DNA of 64,000 nucleotides from Takakia lepidozioides (GCA_030704615.1 CM060732.1:49581053-49645052); one strand, 5' to 3'; shown: positions 11,776 to 22,529, numbered from the stretch's first letter. Numbers and translations are program-made. Notes: a model not told the origin generated them from the sequence alone.

Positions 11776-12783
11776 AGTACATTATGACTCCAAAAACACA
11801 ATTGCATAATATGCTGCCTCAAGATGATAACCTTAGCCCCCATTATCGCTATCAAAATACACCCATATGCATACTTTCACCACAGCATGTCATTAAAAAA
11901 CCCACACTACAACTGCCAATATATGGTCTCGCGCTAATACTAAATATTGTCAATACAACTCAGATTGCTCCCCCCGTGACACCTTTCTCTCATCAACATT
12001 GCATACCCCTCACTTATAAGTCACCAACAGAAATAGAAATTAACACAAACAGCAATGAGGCAACATCCTGGCCACAACCCTTATTACCTCCACATACCAC
12101 CAACATCCACAACACAAGCGGTTAACCTCCATATTGCCAGCTGAACTGCAATCCATGCTGCTTGACAGCCAAAAGCGCCTATCATATTGCTTATTGTGGC
12201 ATAAACGCGCACATACATGGATGCAAACGTTGCATGGCGCTTAGCCGCTACAGTTAAAGGAAACCAACAAAGCACTAATTGACAGACTTGGAATCATTTA
12301 GATGATATTGTACCCTAACCCAAAATATCGCCTCTAACAATCACCCGCCGCATACATTAGCCTTCCCTTCTACCCAACAACAATGCTCCACCTCCCCATA
12401 ATGCTGGCTGGCTAAGTTATATGTAACTTGGTAGCTTTTCCGGCTCAAATGTCCACCCACAATCAATGCATTGCCACTATCCAAAATGTCCCATTCGGCT
12501 GATAATTCAACCCCATCAATACTACGCTTATCCTCACTTTGAGTGCTCCTCGATAACCACCCTGCGAAGTAACACAGCCGCCAGGCACTTCACCCAACAT
12601 GCAGACATAAACAGCCCTTATACTCTAATCCTCGCAGCAAGGTGAGAGCAAGCTCTGTCCTCAACACTTCAACATGCACCCATAGTCACTTACACCAAGC
12701 AACACTTCATGCTCATCCCCCCGCTCTCCCCCTTGCACCTTACCAACTATTTCTGCTATTCCCACCACACACAACCTTATCGC

Positions 12784-13135
12784 TCACCATGAACACATAA
12801 ATGTGAGAAGGGTGGTCAACGTGCTAGTAAATAGCTTATAAAGGGTGTTAGCAAGAGCTAAAGGTCTGTAGTTGCCTAATTGGGTAGGGTCATTTTCTTT
12901 GTAAATTAGTATTGTACGACTGTTTTGCCAGCCTTTGGGAATGCTATGGAGCTGATAGCACATACAAAAGAAGCCATGGATTAATCGATGGAAGTGTGGG
13001 TCCAATGCCTTAAGTATTTCATTAGGTATGTTGTCTGGGCCTGGCGTTTTGGAGTTGGAGAGAGATTTGAGGCATGAATGGTAGACCTCTAGGGTGAGGT
13101 AAGTGCTTAGGTCGATTTGTAAGGGTCCCTTCGCT
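12784..13135 (-). pseudogene. Fragment of a LINE reverse transcriptase, antisense
   Basis: The minus strand reads an open segment with the order typical of LINE reverse transcriptases: SKTPGPDNIPNEILKAL, then FFCMCYQLHSIPKGW, then TILIYKENDPTQLGNYRPLA with the NYRP motif, then NTLYKLF. This is the finger region before the catalytic palm. The YADD box is absent, so it is truncated. It is in the opposite direction to the surrounding retroelement and has normal G content. About 13135-13304 on the same strand continues in another frame (GFKLERRDPYKS), indicating a frameshift. It is probably a nested insertion from a different LINE family. Confidence 0.8.
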
Positions 13136-13304
13136 CGAGTTTAAATCCGTCTATATCATGCCAAGGATAATGTCTGGCTTGGCATGCACAATGTTGTATG
13201 TGATTACTCATGCTGTAAAGATCTCGCCCAGACCCGGAATAGACACCATTCTTTGGGTCCATTTTGGGTTCTGTTTGTTTTACTTGTATTACTCCTACTT
13301 TCAA

Positions 13305-15492
13305 TGCAATTTCACGTGATCCAGACAGGATTTTCTAAATGTAGATACACAGAATTTCTTCTGTGTGACTCTTATAACCAGACCCCTGTTTCTATGCAAG
13401 TTATGTCAAAGCTAATGTCCCCATACCAGACTAGGCTATCTCTGTCTCGAAGCACTAACATTTGCGAGACATATGCCACGATTCACAAACTCAAACCTGA
13501 TCCACAGATCACGCAACACCCCCTGGTTCCCATGCTGCCTTACATTTCACCAGCCTACCATTACAAGTCACTGTTATTGAGCACTGTACCAATTTATTTA
13601 TTCCTCCATACCAAATACATGAGTGACAACCACTCTAACTCTATCCAGCTGCACTACTGCAGCCAGCCCTACTAACCTCCTCTGCTTTGCCACCAAATAT
13701 GCTACATACAAACCAAGTCAACCCCCTCTGCCCTCACTTCATGCGCTCCACAACAAACTCTTGCTGACGTCTTATCTTCGTACATATACTAAACACCATA
13801 ATTGGAAATATGCTCCACACTACTGTGTACAGTTAACCTCAAGTAATTTAAATACTACCCAACATAGAGTCACCTCCTGCCATCATCTTATATGCCCACT
13901 GAGTTGTCCATATAAACAGCATATAAGACCCCAGTTGCTATGCCTATGCTCCAGCATATATTGTCCAGCCCAACCCTGCTGTGAAAATACCACACCCAAC
14001 AACACAAATCCCATCCAAAAAAACGAGCTTCCCAAATATACATGCCCTCCCCATTAAGTGGTTTCACACAAGCATGTCTGATACGCATTATCTATCTATC
14101 CCAGTCACACATAGCATTTCACTATGTGCAGTCAAATAACTATTGCTGCATAGTTCATCAAAACCCCGCCTCCTCCACCAGCCTTATATCTGAGGGACTA
14201 CATAACTCTATTTTACCTAGTTTTCTACCTTATCCCTGAATATTAAAACTAAAGGCCCCCAAACATTGCGCCCCTCAATAGCAGCCACTTCTTCATACAA
14301 CCGCCGTCACATTCACCCTTCAACCAAACGCCCCACTCCAAGTCATCCACAACTGCACATATTTCAGCAATCTGCCTGCCATCTGTTCATCCTAAATCTT
14401 TTAAAAATCCGACCATTACTATCTCCTCAGCACAGTCTTAATACTACAAGTGCTCTTAACTACCACTTACAAATGCACTGTAGCACCCAATACAATATAC
14501 TTACTAGCTCTAGTAACTCTGTTCCACCCCACAACTTACCAAAGTGGTCTAACCCCACACTAAATCCTACACTCCACACTTTGATTCTCAATTTGCAGAC
14601 CAGTTGTCACCAAAAAACACCTAACTACAATATACTCACAAAAAAGGAAGTGCAAACTATACAGCTCCAAGACAGTAGCATCCATTCCCCTTACCATTTT
14701 CAAACTCCATCTGTGTACACCCTGTCACCAAAATCTGTCACACAACAGAAGCTTGCACCAAATCTGGCTCTGCAACGTCACTCAATATTATCCGTACATT
14801 GAATGCCAAATACAAAATAACACTGTTCATACCTCTCGGGCCCCCAAGCAGACTACAAATACTGTCAAGCAGTTATTACCACATGCAGGTAGCTTTGTGT
14901 CTATAACTGAGGCAACACCTCCTCCCAAGCAACTGCCCTGCTACGACACACATCAGTTCTGTAGGCCACAGATTCCATATATCCAAGGGTACCTCACATT
15001 ACAACACAACCAATGTGAACTAACCCCTCCTGCAACACTTAAAATAAGCACCCACCCTCTGAGGAAAAACCAAGAAGGCAGCTTGGTCTTGGCCATGCTG
15101 ATGCTAACCATCACACACTGCCCCCCTCATGTCCATTCCAAAATATATCCATATACACACTGCCGCCACAGTTTGACATTCAACAAGAGCTCATACCAAA
15201 TAAAATAGGGCCTCAACTCACCACTGAATATTGCTCATGCGCTGCAAACTGCCCCCCCCAAATACACAGCTCCAAGTTAATTCCACTATACTATGCCCGA
15301 CACCAAAGTTTCAAACAAGATCCCCCCTATATATTCACCCTGACTAGCACCTCCGACTACACAGGGCTAGCAAAATCTAGCCACATTACAGCTAACATTA
15401 GCCCGCAGGATCTTGGCAAGCTAGAACACAAGCAGCTATGCTCACCAAAACTCTGCCCCCGAGATAACATCGCTACCATCCCTCACAGACCC
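13305..15492 (+). other. G-poor retroelement DNA without a recognisable domain
   Basis: Several frames of 140-180 codons (13184-13675, 13623-14057, 14266-14802, 14753-15208) are open mainly because the composition lacks G and therefore TAG, TGA and TGG. No motif stands out. I treat them as remains of the LINE 5' region or a related copy. Confidence 0.45.
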
Positions 15493-17994
15493 ATGCTGGC
15501 TGTAAGTAACATTCCACCCTTGCTGAACACAGGGAGCTCTTTGACTACACTCCCTTATTGCTTATTATCCACTTACAAAAATCAAAAAGTGGCCACCAGC
15601 GCCATGCCCAGGCTGCAACTCAAACATGCCCCCACGAACAGTCTTAACATGCAGCAAAAATGTATCTCCGTCACACCCTATTATATCATCACAACGCTAC
15701 TGACCCATCTGACTGGGCAATCACGGAACATTACCCCAAAACATCTGGTGCACTCGTTAACCTGCATGCTAAATACAAACTTTTCGACCCTCCACCTCCA
15801 GTGCACTTGCCAGTACTACCACACAACTATACTGCCCCCATTCACTGGGCGGTCTCAAACAGCCAGCACTGGCCCTCATTATCTTGTCATGTGTCACACC
15901 ATCAGCCCACACCCTAGTCAAGGTCGCTTCTGCTTCACAAATCAAACAACACCCCAAAACCACCAAGCCTACAACCAAACTACACTGTCAATGCACATGA
16001 CTGCCTTAAATCCCCACACACTACACACACCTAGTGTAGTATATATATATTGCCAAACACAAATATTATATACCACACTTTCCTACATTACAACTAGCAT
16101 TACCCCACAGAAAAATAACAAACCCAAACATGGACATTTCTGCTCACCAAAACTCGGTCCACAAATTACCTTAGCTGCTACTCCTCCAAATTCATGTATG
16201 CAAATGGTAAATGCCAAGCAACCCTTGTTTAATACATATGGCCTGCTGTGCCTGAACATTGTAACATCCCTACTACCTTGGCCCACCATAGAAGATACAA
16301 TACTTGCTGGAAGAAAAAACTACATTTACACAAAACCCCCCACATTAATCAGATCATATGACTATGCTACACATCTCCTAGGGTTCAGACATATATACCT
16401 GCTGGCGATCTCTCATAGCATCCCCGACCTCTCTAGTTGGCCACATGGACAACATTACTCGGCTACTGGAGCCTCTTTGTCTGATAATGCATCACGCTGT
16501 ACTAACCCCGCTTGCCCCCCCATTCCCCTATCCATACAAAAAATGGACACTCCAATTCCAAAATTCCACTACAAAACAAATTGGATACAATCACATGCCC
16601 TTCAAAAATCATATGTACGGCTTGCTACATCCACTGACCATAATATAAAACCCCAATGCTGGATACCTTGTTACTGGCCCACCTCTGCTATTCTGGACTT
16701 GTCGTCGTACCCCCACAATGCTCTGCAAAATCGCAATAACTACAAATCCATGAACAACTATATGCCACCCATAGCCGCCAAAACACGACATTTGCCACTC
16801 AACTCCCTTCAACGTAAAAGCCATATAAAAACACATCGCCTCTGTGAATTGGGCATCCCGCGCGCTACAGGTTCCATTCCATGCTCTCTCAAATTCAAAC
16901 ACACCACACATACTCAGGAAAAGGCCCTAAATATACATCGAACACTGAACCAACATCCTATATGGAAATGCTTAGCTGGCTTTCTAGTACCAAGGCCACA
17001 AATATTCCCAGAAATAACTACTTTCATAACTAACCAACACCAGCCCCTCATAACCATATGCCATCTACAGGAACACCTCCCCCCTCACTCCACAAACCCT
17101 AAAGAAGTCTTCCGCATTTTAATCTTTTATCAAACTTGTAGGCCCAAATGCAAGCTGCTGCAGTACCCTTCACCTCGCAAAAAGCTTAACTGCTGGCTAC
17201 AGGAACAAAAACTTGATGTGTCCTTAACGCAACCCAGACCAGCTGATATTTGGCCTACAACGGTTAACGAACATACCCTCATAAAATCACAATCTCTACA
17301 AAAATGGGCCCCTTCTAGAATAAGACCACCAAATATCGTTTGGCCGTCAAAATTAACGCAAACCATTGCTCGCCCAACACTATTAATAACTACGTCTTCC
17401 ACCAACTACACCATACTGAGTGGATTGACCCCAATGTATCACAAATGCCAAAAAATATCCATTCACCTAGAGCCACACACCCATCAATACAACATCGAAA
17501 CCCTTCTACAACGCTTTGCCCTCCACACGTATACGAACATCCACCTTCACAATCTAAAAACACTAGCTCCTCACCCCAGTATTCCTCCACAACCTCTCTT
17601 GCTATCTGAGCCAATCCCACATCTCTCCCACTCCTCATTGCCATGCCAATCATTTAACTACACCATCGGTGCAACATCCTACGATAATTTCCATCATAGA
17701 CGTGGCATTTGGGGAAGACCGAGGAAAACATACAATCACCATCAAAGAAAAACACCCCACAAACATATTTATTTTTTATTCAACAAGCCACAACAAATCC
17801 CACAAATACCCTCAGGCAGACTGTATTATGCCCCAAAAATCTCCAAACAAGCTAGACGCAAATTGCAAAAATGGACACACATCCACAAACACGCGCACCT
17901 TCGCGATGTGGGGACATCCACCAGAACCCGGGCCCCCGAAACAACCGCCGTCATACCCAACAGAACACACATAATCCAATACAAACTGTTGTAA
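15493..17994 (+). CDS. Putative LINE ORF1, 833-aa low-complexity protein
   Basis: The longest frame in the window, 833 codons. The product is rich in Thr, Pro, His, Asn, Gln and Tyr, without a known domain. The C-terminal part is basic (HHRRGIWGRPRKTYNHHQRK near 730-750; SKQARRKLQKW near 785), which would suit RNA binding by an ORF1 protein. The strongly skewed DNA makes long open frames easier, so the length alone is not proof of function. The first ~40 residues are duplicated at 9150. Its end overlaps the start of the next frame (17871), which carries the 2A-like motif, so ORF1 and ORF2 overlap by about 120 bases in different frames. I assign it by position only. Confidence 0.45.
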   Translation: MLAVSNIPPLLNTGSSLTTLPYCLLSTYKNQKVATSAMPRLQLKHAPTNSLNMQQKCISVTPYYIITTLLTHLTGQSRNITPKHLVHSLTCMLNTNFSTLHLQCTCQYYHTTILPPFTGRSQTASTGPHYLVMCHTISPHPSQGRFCFTNQTTPQNHQAYNQTTLSMHMTALNPHTLHTPSVVYIYCQTQILYTTLSYITTSITPQKNNKPKHGHFCSPKLGPQITLAATPPNSCMQMVNAKQPLFNTYGLLCLNIVTSLLPWPTIEDTILAGRKNYIYTKPPTLIRSYDYATHLLGFRHIYLLAISHSIPDLSSWPHGQHYSATGASLSDNASRCTNPACPPIPLSIQKMDTPIPKFHYKTNWIQSHALQKSYVRLATSTDHNIKPQCWIPCYWPTSAILDLSSYPHNALQNRNNYKSMNNYMPPIAAKTRHLPLNSLQRKSHIKTHRLCELGIPRATGSIPCSLKFKHTTHTQEKALNIHRTLNQHPIWKCLAGFLVPRPQIFPEITTFITNQHQPLITICHLQEHLPPHSTNPKEVFRILIFYQTCRPKCKLLQYPSPRKKLNCWLQEQKLDVSLTQPRPADIWPTTVNEHTLIKSQSLQKWAPSRIRPPNIVWPSKLTQTIARPTLLITTSSTNYTILSGLTPMYHKCQKISIHLEPHTHQYNIETLLQRFALHTYTNIHLHNLKTLAPHPSIPPQPLLLSEPIPHLSHSSLPCQSFNYTIGATSYDNFHHRRGIWGRPRKTYNHHQRKTPHKHIYFLFNKPQQIPQIPSGRLYYAPKISKQARRKLQKWTHIHKHAHLRDVGTSTRTRAPETTAVIPNRTHIIQYKLL

Positions 17995-18548
17995 ATCATC
18001 TCCCTAAGGCGGCAAAAGCTAGGTACACTTTATACTTTTATCCCGACACAATCTCTCTAAAATTGGAGTACACTCATCTACACAACCTCTTCAGTCCATA
18101 TCTACCCAAAGCCACTTATGTTTTGGATCCGGACGCCCCAGAAGCGCTGCCATATGGTATAACCACCTCTGAGTACCCAATCCTTGCCCATAATAGCTAC
18201 AAACTGCGATCCCACTCTATAGATCATGTACTATTTGTATACATTATTTGTATATCTCCAAAGCCTAAATCTTGTAATATCATGTTATCCGAAAGCTTGG
18301 AGACCCGAATAATAACCACGCAAACAAAACTCCAAGGGTTATCAAATAACTCCTCCCAGTACACAGCCCAACCGCACCCCCTCAATCTGTTCAAGATTCC
18401 CTCCACCTTCTTCAAGCCCCACCGAGCCATATACACCAGCTACTTACGACATATATCAAATCTCTACCTCCAACAATCCACCCTACTATTCAGGATATTT
18501 CTGCAGCATTTCCTTTTATCTCGCATGACATTTTATCTGCCACGCTAA
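17871..18548 (+). CDS. N-terminal part of LINE ORF2 with 2A-like motif
   Basis: A 225-codon frame overlapping the end of the 833-aa ORF. Residues 14-22 read GDIHQNPGP (17910-17936), similar to the 2A-like NPGP motifs found near the N-terminus of ORF2 in several LINE clades. Canonical active 2A has D-x-E-x-NPGP; here the Glu position is His, so ribosome skipping is uncertain. The following residues are unrecognised. The next domain on this strand is the AP-endonuclease at 18.7 kb in another frame, so at least one frameshift lies between them. Confidence 0.5.
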   Translation: MDTHPQTRAPSRCGDIHQNPGPRNNRRHTQQNTHNPIQTVVNHLPKAAKARYTLYFYPDTISLKLEYTHLHNLFSPYLPKATYVLDPDAPEALPYGITTSEYPILAHNSYKLRSHSIDHVLFVYIICISPKPKSCNIMLSESLETRIITTQTKLQGLSNNSSQYTAQPHPLNLFKIPSTFFKPHRAIYTSYLRHISNLYLQQSTLLFRIFLQHFLLSRMTFYLPR

Positions 18549-18628
18549 ATACCCTTACATATCTACCCAGTTACCAAACGACCAAACACACGCCACAATG
18601 TGACAACACACCACAGTGTGACAATGCA

Positions 18629-19500
18629 GTGCCCACTGTACACCAACCTACACCACCGCCACTCACTTATACCCTAGACAACCCACAAGACAACCTTATA
18701 GACCAACCCTTAATATGCCTTACGTGGAATGTGGGATCCATTGCCTCCAGCTTGCCAACCCTTTCACTTATTTTTCAAAACTCAAACCCTCCCCATATTA
18801 TTCTACTACAAAAAACCAAACTCAATTCGCACTCGCCCAACACATATATCAACAGAATACTGCTTGACCACCACATCATCTATGGGAGCCCCCCATCGCC
18901 AGGAAAATATAATAGACGACGCTCACTACCATATTAGCCAACTCGTGGAGGCCTAGCCATTGGTATACACAAATCCATGCACTCACAAGAAACAACTACA
19001 AATGCCCGCATCCCCACGCACCTTAAAACTCACCTCCAAATTGTTGAGATTCACATCAGCCCTTATCCAAAACTACTTATCATTCATTTATATATGCCCT
19101 CACACCCGGACGATATAGCCCTTACCCCCGATATTCTACAACAAATTGTGAGCTTTGTTAACAACCCACTCCACTCCTTATCCACAATCTTCCTCGCAGG
19201 TGACTTCAACAGAGACCTATCTATGCTGGGCAGATTACATGACGGTGTACACTTCCCTCCCTCTCCAAAAGACATAGAATGGACAACTTTTACCCAAACG
19301 CATGGATTCCAATACATCACTACAAACCAAACTTTCTCTAGGCAAGGAGGACTAAACTATACCGCATAGCCTCATTGATGGGTACTACCTCAAAATGCCT
19401 AGAAATAATCCCACACAGCTGTACAGTACAATCCTGTATGATCCCATATATAACTCTGACCATTACCCAGTTATTCTCCGCATCCCCCGCATATAGTACC
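18629..19500 (+). pseudogene. AP-endonuclease domain of LINE ORF2, broken
   Basis: Motifs of the APE-type LINE endonuclease appear in order: LTWNVGS near 18720, LLQKTKL near 18803, GGLAIGIHK after 18943, LAGDFNRDLS near 19195, and in another frame SLIDGYY and NSDHYPVIL near 19370-19480. The catalytic Glu usual in LQET is Lys here. An in-frame TAG at 18935-18937 splits the domain, and a frameshift lies near 19365 before the last motifs. The enzyme would nick target DNA for target-primed reverse transcription. This copy cannot encode an active protein. Confidence 0.8.
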
Positions 19501-20170
19501 TATAGGTCCAGTCCTAAATGGCCCCTCGCTAGACACAAGGCCACGTATTCCCACTCCTATTCCCCCCTCCTCTATTCTGGCATTCCAAGCCAAGTTTCGA
19601 TCCATTTCCGGTACAGTTATATCTGATTTTGAAACAATACTAGATCGATATTCAGCAAACCCCACCCTTCAAATTTGGGAAGACGCAAGCTCCAAGCTAG
19701 AACAAATATTCACTCAAATTACAGAATCCACGCTACATACATGCACAAAGTTCCCTGCTCCAGTACAAACTGAACGATAAAAAATAAACGGAGGATATTT
19801 GACAAGAACACAACAGAGAAAATAGCAAGCACAATTAAATATCCACCACAAAATCCGCAAAGCTATTACAATCCTCTCATCTGACCCACGAGACCCCCAA
19901 TGGAGAAATACCCCATCTATTATAGACCTAAACACAATAGTAGCTTGCAGCATAGATTTCCCGATACCCCGGAATGATGCAGACAACATACATGGCTCAT
20001 ATCTCTCTCCCGAATTGGTCGAGATGCAAAGAACAATGCTTATAATATCACCAAACAACAATCCAAAGACAACCAGAAGAAATTTGTTCAATCATACTGT
20101 AAGATGCTACAAGACAAACCTCGCCTCATACATAAATCAATCTTCAACCCTTCCCCCTCTTTTTCTTTAG
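19501..20170 (+). pseudogene. Degraded linker / RT N-terminus of the LINE
   Basis: No single frame stays open. This span lies between the endonuclease end and the conserved reverse-transcriptase palm, where the N-terminal finger motifs would be expected, but I cannot read them. Confidence 0.4.
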
Positions 20171-20863
20171 ATGCGATACGAGACATCGCATGAACTCTAC
20201 ACACCTCTCCACAGAGGTACCATACAAGGGGACACACTTAGCCCATATCTTTTTATTGTCTTTCTAGAACCCCTACTTCGCTGGCTCGCTCGAGGTAACA
20301 TAGGATACCAATACATTACGTCTCCCAATAACATCCCAGCAGCTGCCTATGCAAATGATCTTGTACTGCTATCCAACAAATCCAGTCATCTCAATCGACA
20401 AGTGAAAAAACTAGAAAGATTCAATAAATGGGCAGCAATGGAACTAAGTTTACATAAATGTGCTATCACAGCGATCAGCCATCATACCAAACACAACACA
20501 CAAGCCCTCTCAAGAATACTAAATAACACGGTGCTATATAATACCCAACCCTTCCCATATTCGGACCAAGACGACCCATACACATATTTGTGTATACAAT
20601 TGACACCATCTCTTAAGTGGAGTGCTCAAAAAGACATAACCCAGAAAAAACTCCTCTCACAAGCATCTGCTTTATTGAACTCGCCAGCCACAATGCGTCA
20701 GAAATTATTTATTCTCGACACAGTACTCAGAACTTCTATAGAATATCCTTTTCATGCAGCACCATTCTCTATCCCGGACATAAACGCACTGGATAGAATC
20801 ATTATACGCTTATCGAAACAAATATGTGGACTCCCAAATAGCACCCCCAATGCACTAGTGTAG
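20171..20863 (+). pseudogene. Reverse transcriptase palm of LINE, catalytic Asp changed
   Basis: 230 open codons in the same frame as the endonuclease. LHRGTIQGDTLSPYLFIVFLEPLLRWL is the RT motif around QGDxLSP. AYANDLVLLS takes the place of the catalytic A-Y-A-D-D box, with the first Asp replaced by Asn. LERFNKWAAMELSLHKCAI matches the later motif with conserved N/K-C. The thumb-like region continues (QKLFILDTVLRTSIEYPFHAAPFSIPDINALDRIIIRL). It is clearly from a LINE. The DD to ND change would be expected to abolish polymerisation, consistent with a dead copy. Confidence 0.88.
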
Positions 20864-21446
20864 TTACCCAGGAGCCTCTATGGTATCGGTACTACAATTT
20901 AGCTGAGGCCTACGCTAAAACGTTGGGAACGCAGCTGCAGGAAGCTCTAAACAATATTGTAAACTGGGGAATATTTATCAAGGACTCCTTAAGCATGTCG
21001 CCTCGAAATTTGGTGGCTTAGCAAATTTACCGGCTATCAACCCCATTGCATGCACCCACTCCCCTATCACCAGGACCCTCTTCATACTCAAACATATGCA
21101 CATTACTCTGGACACTACTATGCCCACAATCCAACTTTATTACACATCCCTAGAAAATGCTTGGGACACAAGCCCACAAAATTCATCTCTTCAATCCATA
21201 CAACATACCTCGTAAACAAACCATTCTAAAATTCTTTATGCAATTTAACATCACCACAGTCAGACAACTTACAGATGCTAATGGCACCAGACTTATTGAC
21301 CCACATGCTTTTCGACTAAAATACCCTAAACCATCATCGCGCTCCCAACATGTTCATTTGCAACACCTCCAAACACTATGTTTTCCCACTCCTGCTTGTC
21401 TAACCCACACATGTCCAAGACAATGTAACTCTTCGCCCCATCACCC
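20864..21446 (+). pseudogene. Degraded ORF2 segment between RT and C-terminal domain
   Basis: Broken frames; 21157-21681 is open for 174 codons (FNPYNIPRKQTILKFFMQFNITTVRQL, then a Cys/His-containing stretch LPTPACLTHTCPRQCNSSPHHPWE-like near 21390-21450). Cys/His residues here may be the remains of the zinc knuckle common downstream of LINE RTs, but spacing does not fit a clean CCHC. Confidence 0.4.
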
Positions 21447-22082
21447 ATGGGAGCTACTCCCTTGCTATTCATCAAGCCCGATGCAAAACCAAATCCAATC
21501 ACTATTCCATGGCTTCATCCTAAACCCAACAAGCGTCCACCCCACACAACCCGCTCAAACACCCCAACCACAACCCCCACAACCAAATACTATATTGTCC
21601 CCACTTACTATTCAACCCACAGGACACCCCGTAACACTCGCCCACACATTAGTGGAAATACAAGGCGTAAACCTTGTCTAGCAAGACTATGCCCAGATAT
21701 TTTGCTAGTCCAGGGATTTTCTATTCAGGAATTGCCGCCGACAGAACCGCTTCCATCTCTCAAAATACATTTTTTGGAATTTGCATTCTGCCATGATCGA
21801 AATCCAGATCAATCAATTATGTACAAACATGAAAAATATGACCCAATCATACATGCCCTCCGTCACAGAGGCTGGAACACATCACCTCTGACCGTCATCA
21901 CTGCGGGTGTCAGGGGCGGTGCTCATACCCATAATATCCAAGGTTTAAAAGATAATCTTAACCTACCACCCAAATACACTACACCTCTACTACGAGCCTT
22001 GCATTTCACGACTATTTCATCACTCACATCCTTAATCCTCAATAAACGTAAGATTGAAAGTGGCCAGCTAGCCACTGTGTGA
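21447..22082 (+). CDS. C-terminal domain of LINE ORF2, restriction-like endonuclease candidate
   Basis: 211 open codons. After a Pro/Thr-rich start, a compact region reads LCPDILLVQGF, then IHFLEFAFCHDRNPDQ, KHEKYDPIIHALRHRGW, TVITAGVRGGAHTHN and LLRALHFTTISSLTSLILNKRKIESGQ. P-D-(I/L) followed by a hydrophobic strand with Glu (LEF) and a later Lys/helix resembles the PD-(D/E)xK order of restriction-like endonucleases, which in R2-like and Dualen/RandI LINEs sits after the RT. Dualen/RandI elements, described from Chlamydomonas, carry both endonuclease types. The assignment is by pattern, not alignment. The stop at 22080 directly precedes the structured 3' end. Confidence 0.55.
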   Translation: MGATPLLFIKPDAKPNPITIPWLHPKPNKRPPHTTRSNTPTTTPTTKYYIVPTYYSTHRTPRNTRPHISGNTRRKPCLARLCPDILLVQGFSIQELPPTEPLPSLKIHFLEFAFCHDRNPDQSIMYKHEKYDPIIHALRHRGWNTSPLTVITAGVRGGAHTHNIQGLKDNLNLPPKYTTPLLRALHFTTISSLTSLILNKRKIESGQLATV

Positions 22083-22098
22083 CAGGTTACGGTTTGGA

Positions 22099-22200
22099 TA
22101 GAGCCCACCCCTGAAAGGTGGCAGTACCCGCAAGGGGAAGAGGCTCTTAATTACGCTAGCTTCGGTTGGCGTCATATATATACATTTTTATATTTTTACT
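22099..22200 (+). other. LINE 3' UTR with predicted RNA structure
   Basis: Directly after the ORF2 stop, agagcc (22100-22105) pairs with ggctct (22142-22147), enclosing two hairpins: cacc/ggtg (22106-22109, 22117-22120) and ccc-GCAA-ggg (22127-22136), a GNRA tetraloop. Next comes an 8-bp hairpin closed by a C(UUCG)G tetraloop, acgctagc-ttcg-gttggcgt (22153-22172; two G-U pairs). An AT-rich tail follows. Such 3' stem-loops are commonly the RT recognition site in LINEs. The pairing is by eye. Confidence 0.6.
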
Positions 22201-22239
22201 TTTTTCTAGCATTTTTGTGTATGTGTGTAAAACTACACA

Positions 22240-22380
22240 CGAGGGCTCTGGCATGGTGGTACGCCACTCATGTATTGGCCTGTGGGTCTCGGGTTCAAAA
22301 GTTCAACCCCTACCATCTATCTCTCTGCCTTCAGGCTGCCCCTGTAATACTCTAAGTTTATAACCATTGTTTTAGCCAAA
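22240..22380 (+). repeat. tRNA-derived SINE candidate
   Basis: An A-box-like ggcatggtggt (22250-22260) precedes a B-box-like ggttcaa (22292-22298) by about 32 bases, the spacing of an internal pol III promoter. The segment 'ggcctgtgggtct.gggttca' (22278-22298) recurs inverted at about 55220-55258, so it belongs to a dispersed family. Confidence 0.5.
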
Positions 22381-22529
22381 TGCTCAACTAATTAATTTCC
22401 TATTTATTTGGGCATTCTCAATGTTGTGCACCTAATCTCCTCAACCATTGTAAACGTATTGTTACTAGTAAGACATAATCAGGATATGTCCATATGCAAT
22501 AATCTTAACTGCCATCACCAACCCCTATA

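Larger units (their letters stand above)
7900..22200 (+). mobile_element. Degraded non-LTR retrotransposon region, G-poor sense strand
   Basis: About 14 kb in which the + strand is very rich in C and A and very poor in G, with ORFs rich in His, Thr, Pro, Asn and Gln. In order it holds duplicated 5' blocks, a 833-aa ORF, a 2A-like motif, an AP-endonuclease domain, a reverse transcriptase, a C-terminal nuclease-like domain and a structured 3' end, all on the + strand. This order is that of a LINE. In-frame stops and frameshifts break the frames. The length exceeds a usual LINE (4-8 kb), and internal duplications and an inserted antisense LINE fragment show it is a composite. The 5' boundary is not defined; the 3' end lies near 22,200. 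Confidence 0.75.

Noticed and set aside
22099-22172. Hammerhead or other self-cleaving ribozyme at the LINE 3' end
   Set aside because: The three-way junction lacks the CUGANGA and GAAA core of a hammerhead, and no HDV-like or twister core could be found.
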